From positions 3,038,001 to 3,102,000 of the forward strand of contig NZ_JAUSYD010000001.1 in assembly GCF_030816615.1 (NCBI RefSeq): a DNA stretch of 64,000 bases. Direction: 5' to 3'. The notes under the pieces were generated by a model, which had not been told where the DNA came from, made no database searches, and saw only the letters and a program-made list of their open reading frames with translations. Positions 61,590-64,000 of the stretch are shown here, piece by piece. This DNA is from Streptomyces sp. B1I3 (GTDB taxonomy: Bacteria > Actinomycetota > Actinomycetes > Streptomycetales > Streptomycetaceae). The translations under genes were made by a program, and so were the position numbers. Within the stretch, counting starts at the first letter, position 1; each line of letters opens with the position of its first letter.

Positions 61590-61781
61590 ATGACACGGAA
61601 GATCGCCGACTGCCGCAAGTATCCGAGCGTCTCCGACTGTTCGCTCACCATCTCGGGCGAGGAGGACGAAGTCGTCCGGGCCGCCACCGAGCACGCCGTC
61701 TCCGTCCATGAGCACACGGACAGCCCGGAGCTGCGCGAGCAGGTCCGGGCCTCGCTGGAGGACGAGAAGGCCACGGTCTGA
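61590..61781 (+). CDS. DUF1059 small protein
   Basis: 63 residues, ATG 61590. The DUF1059 pattern: CRKYPSVSDCSLTISGEEDEVVRAATEHAVSVH, a ferredoxin-fold-like mini domain with paired Cys. Acidic, soluble; role unknown (redox or metal sensing has been suggested for relatives). It ends before a hairpin terminator and is convergent with the next gene. Confidence 0.85.
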   Translation: MTRKIADCRKYPSVSDCSLTISGEEDEVVRAATEHAVSVHEHTDSPELREQVRASLEDEKATV

Positions 61782-61797
61782 GGGCGGACCGCGGGCG

Positions 61798-61832
61798 TCC
61801 GGCGGCCGGGACGCTTCCACGGCCGCCGGACC
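61798..61832. terminator. hairpin terminator between convergent genes
   Basis: Perfect 12-bp arms (GTCCGGCGGCCG at 61798-61809, complement at 61821-61832) with an 11-base loop, after the DUF1059 gene and before the end of the cystathionine gene. Confidence 0.7.
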
Positions 61833-61843
61833 GACGTGTCAGC

Positions 61844-62989
61844 TCAGCCGAGTGCCTGCGTCAGGTCGGCCAACAGGTCGTCGGCGTTCTCGATGCCGAC
61901 GGACAGCCGTACCAGGTCGGCCGGCACCTCCAGCAGGGAACCGGCGGTGGACGCGTGGGTCATCCGGCCCGGGTGCTCGATCAGCGACTCGACACCGCCG
62001 AGCGACTCGCCCAGCGTGAACAGCTTCGCGCGGTTGCAGACCTCGACCGCCGCCTCCTCGCCCCCTGCGACCCGGAACGACACCATCCCGCCGAACGCCT
62101 TCATCTGCTTGGCGGCGACCTCGTGCCCCGGGTGCTCCGACAGCCCCGGGTAGAGGACCTGCGTCACCTTGGGGTGCCGGGTCAGCAGGTCGGCGACCTT
62201 CGTCGCGTTCTCGTCGTGGCGGTCCATGCGCACCGCGAGGGTCTTGATGCCGCGAAGCACCAGCCACGCGTCGAACGGTCCGGCCACGGCCCCCATCGCG
62301 TTCTGGTGGTACGCGAGTTCCTCGGCCAGCTCGGGGTCGCTGACGACGAGCGCGCCGCCGACGACGTCCGAGTGGCCGCCCATGTACTTGGTGGTGGAGT
62401 GCACCACGACGTCCGCGCCGAGTGAGAGCGGCTGCTGGAGGTAGGGGCTGGCGAACGTGTTGTCGACGACCAGCCGCACGCCTGCCTGCCGGGCGACGCC
62501 CGCGACGGCCGCGATGTCGGTGATCCCGAGCAGCGGGTTGGACGGGGTCTCGACCCAGATGGCCTTGGTACGGGGGGTGATCGCCGCTCGTACCGCGCTC
62601 ACGTCGGAGGTGTCGGCGACCGAGAACTCCACGCCCCAGCGCGAGGCGACCTTCGCGAACAGCCGGAAGGTGCCGCCGTAGGCGTCGTTCGGGATGACCA
62701 CGTGGTCGCCGGGCGTGAGCAGCGTCCGCAGGAGGCAGTCCTCGGCGGCCAGGCCGGAGGCGAAGGCGAGCCCGCGGCGGCCGCCCTCCAGCGCCGCCAG
62801 GTTCTCCTCGAGGGCGGTGCGGGTCGGGTTGGCGCTGCGGCTGTACTCGTAGCCGCCGCGCAGGCCCCCGACGCCGTCCTGCTTGTAGGTGGACACCTGG
62901 TAGATCGGCGGGACCACGGCGCCGGTGAGGGGATCCGCCGTGTTGCCGGCGTGGATCGCAAGGGTCTCGAAGCTGTGCTGGTCGCTCAT
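61844..62989 (-). CDS. cystathionine gamma-synthase/gamma-lyase family protein
   Basis: 381 residues from ATG 62989. Cys/Met-metabolism PLP enzyme with PPIYQVSTY, YEYSRSANPTRTALEENLAALE, FASGLAAEDCLLRTLL, PSNPLLGITDI, VDNTFASPYLQQPLSLGADVVVHSTTKYMGGHSDVVGG (PLP Lys in STTKY), and SLGGVESLIEHPGRMTHA. Synthase and lyase cannot be separated by sequence alone here; actinobacterial homologues often act as synthase or reverse transsulfuration lyase. Confidence 0.94.
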   Translation of the reverse strand: MSDQHSFETLAIHAGNTADPLTGAVVPPIYQVSTYKQDGVGGLRGGYEYSRSANPTRTALEENLAALEGGRRGLAFASGLAAEDCLLRTLLTPGDHVVIPNDAYGGTFRLFAKVASRWGVEFSVADTSDVSAVRAAITPRTKAIWVETPSNPLLGITDIAAVAGVARQAGVRLVVDNTFASPYLQQPLSLGADVVVHSTTKYMGGHSDVVGGALVVSDPELAEELAYHQNAMGAVAGPFDAWLVLRGIKTLAVRMDRHDENATKVADLLTRHPKVTQVLYPGLSEHPGHEVAAKQMKAFGGMVSFRVAGGEEAAVEVCNRAKLFTLGESLGGVESLIEHPGRMTHASTAGSLLEVPADLVRLSVGIENADDLLADLTQALG

Positions 62990-63069
62990 GAGGTCCGAGC
63001 GTAGTTCGTCGGGAGGGCGCTCATGGGCCACTGCGCCGACGGCGTACCCGTCCGGGGACAATGGACCGC

Positions 63070-64000
63070 ATGGAGATTCTGTGGTTCCTGCTCGCGCTGT
63101 GCATGCTCGCCGTGGTCGCCGGCCCGATCATGCTCCGCCGGCGTGGCGGTATCCGCCAGGTCGCGCCCGGTTCGCCCGACGCGGCCGACCCGGACACCTA
63201 CGGCTTCGTGCGCGAGGAAGAGCTGGACGTGCGGCTGCCGGGACCCGACCAGGACCTCCTCGACGTCCTGGACGTCGTGCAGGGCACCCAGAGCTGGCGG
63301 GCCGCCTCCCAGCTGCTCGCAGGCACACCGAAGGAGAGCGAGACGCGCTGGCAGCGCGTGCAGGCGTTCGCCGGCGCCGCCTCCCTGGAACTGGCGCAGC
63401 GGCCCGGCGTGGGCGGGGCGTGGCTGCGCAACTGGCGGGCCGAGGCCCCGAAGGACGCGGGCGCGGCGGCGGTGCACGCGGAGTTCCTGGTGCAGCAGGC
63501 GTGGCGCACGGGCACCGTGGGCACGGACGACTTCCGGATCATCCTCGAGGAGGCCCGCACGGTCTGCGGCGAGGCCGCCCTCCTGGCTCCCGGCGACCCG
63601 GTCCCGTACATCGTGGAGCTGGCCGTTGCCCGTGGACTGGGTTACTCCCCCGAGCAGTTCGACCAGCTGTGGCTGAAGATCATCGACCGGGCACCCGCCC
63701 ACATGGGCGCGCACATCGCGGCCCTGCACTTCTGGTGCGAGAAGTGGCACGGCTCCCGCGAGGAGGCCGACCGCTTCGCGACCACGGCCGCCGCCCGCGC
63801 CCCACAGGGTTCGCTGCTCGCCGCGCTGCCGCTGTTCGCGCTGTACGAGCATCTGCCCGAGGTCAATCTGGTGCAGGGCTTCTACCGGGGCGCCGTCGTG
63901 ACGAAGGCGGTCGAGGGCGCGATGTTCGCGGTGCACGCGGCCCGGGGGGACGACCCGGTGCTCGCCCATGTGCGCCATCTGCTGGTGCTCTTCCTCGTCC
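63070..64000 (+). CDS. hypothetical membrane-anchored protein (incomplete at window end)
   Basis: Runs off the right edge; about 310 residues seen from ATG 63070 (ATG 63061 also possible). One N-terminal helix (EILWFLLALCMLAVVAGPIMLRRR), then soluble helical repeats of a TPR or helical-bundle type (TRWQRVQAFAGAASLELAQRPGVGGAWLRNW, AVHAEFLVQQAWRTGTVGTDDFRIILEEA, PEQFDQLWLKIIDRAPAHMGAHIAALHFWCEKWHG). No catalytic motif. Family not recognised; possibly a conserved actinobacterial orphan. Confidence 0.75.
   Translation, partial: MEILWFLLALCMLAVVAGPIMLRRRGGIRQVAPGSPDAADPDTYGFVREEELDVRLPGPDQDLLDVLDVVQGTQSWRAASQLLAGTPKESETRWQRVQAFAGAASLELAQRPGVGGAWLRNWRAEAPKDAGAAAVHAEFLVQQAWRTGTVGTDDFRIILEEARTVCGEAALLAPGDPVPYIVELAVARGLGYSPEQFDQLWLKIIDRAPAHMGAHIAALHFWCEKWHGSREEADRFATTAAARAPQGSLLAALPLFALYEHLPEVNLVQGFYRGAVVTKAVEGAMFAVHAARGDDPVLAHVRHLLVLFLV

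Overview
The window is high-GC chromosomal DNA (roughly 70-75% G+C, GTG and TTG starts common, purine-rich GGAGG-type ribosome sites) with the gene content of a Streptomyces or close relative: mycothiol metabolism (mca), GTP-dependent PEP carboxykinase, a DasR-type operator before a GH18 chitinase, a DUF5753/DUF397 regulator pair, a DUF574 methyltransferase and DrrAB-type ABC exporters. Most flanking genes are core housekeeping genes. No tRNA, rRNA, CRISPR array or insertion sequence was seen.

Layout. 1-4.2 kb: PIN/PhoH protein (cut by the window edge), an isoprenyl transferase, an aldo/keto reductase, a decayed winged-helix gene and an orphan gene. 4.2-15 kb: a methyltransferase, then a set linked to Tad pili: a prepilin peptidase, a DUF192 protein, a membrane mannosyltransferase-like protein, and two large proteins (8103-10088 and 12415-14823) that share a build: four membrane helices, then an internal Flp-prepilin-like cleavage site and helix, then a large C-terminal region. 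The second ends in a PD-(D/E)xK nuclease domain resembling Tox-REase-5 and is followed by an Imm52-like gene and a second coupled gene. 15-17.8 kb: DUF574 methyltransferase and a WhiJ-like regulatory module. 17.8-31 kb: a full Tad/Flp pilus locus on the minus strand (cpaB, cpaE-like, two tadE, tadA, tadB, tadC, histidine kinase, response regulator, flp, tadG-like, lipoprotein, OmpA-like, a surface protein).

31.5-42 kb: chitinase, an atypical Nramp-family transporter, and a divergent cluster that looks like D-serine/N-acyl-D-amino-acid catabolism (GntP permease, RidA, IclR, PfkB kinase; D-serine-dehydratase-like enzyme, N-acyl-D-amino-acid deacylase). 42-64 kb: secreted protease, arylamine N-acetyltransferase, aminotransferase, pckG, hemolysin III, YyaL-type thioredoxin protein, a membrane-anchored STAND NTPase with TPRs, mca, greA, a DrrAB ABC exporter, threonine ammonia-lyase with MarR, a cystathionine gamma-synthase/lyase, and a gene that runs off the end.

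How it fits together. The main novelty candidate is a Tad-pilus-linked effector system. One prepilin peptidase (5164-5949) faces at least five G/xxxxE substrates here: Flp, two TadE proteins and the two large fusion proteins, one of which carries a nuclease toxin with its immunity gene. A recurrent palindromic element, TTGGGCCC-N2-GGGCCC, lies upstream of the peptidase, the first fusion protein, the toxin and flp (an exact 18-bp copy before both the peptidase and the toxin). This suggests co-regulation, perhaps by the response regulator inside the Tad locus.
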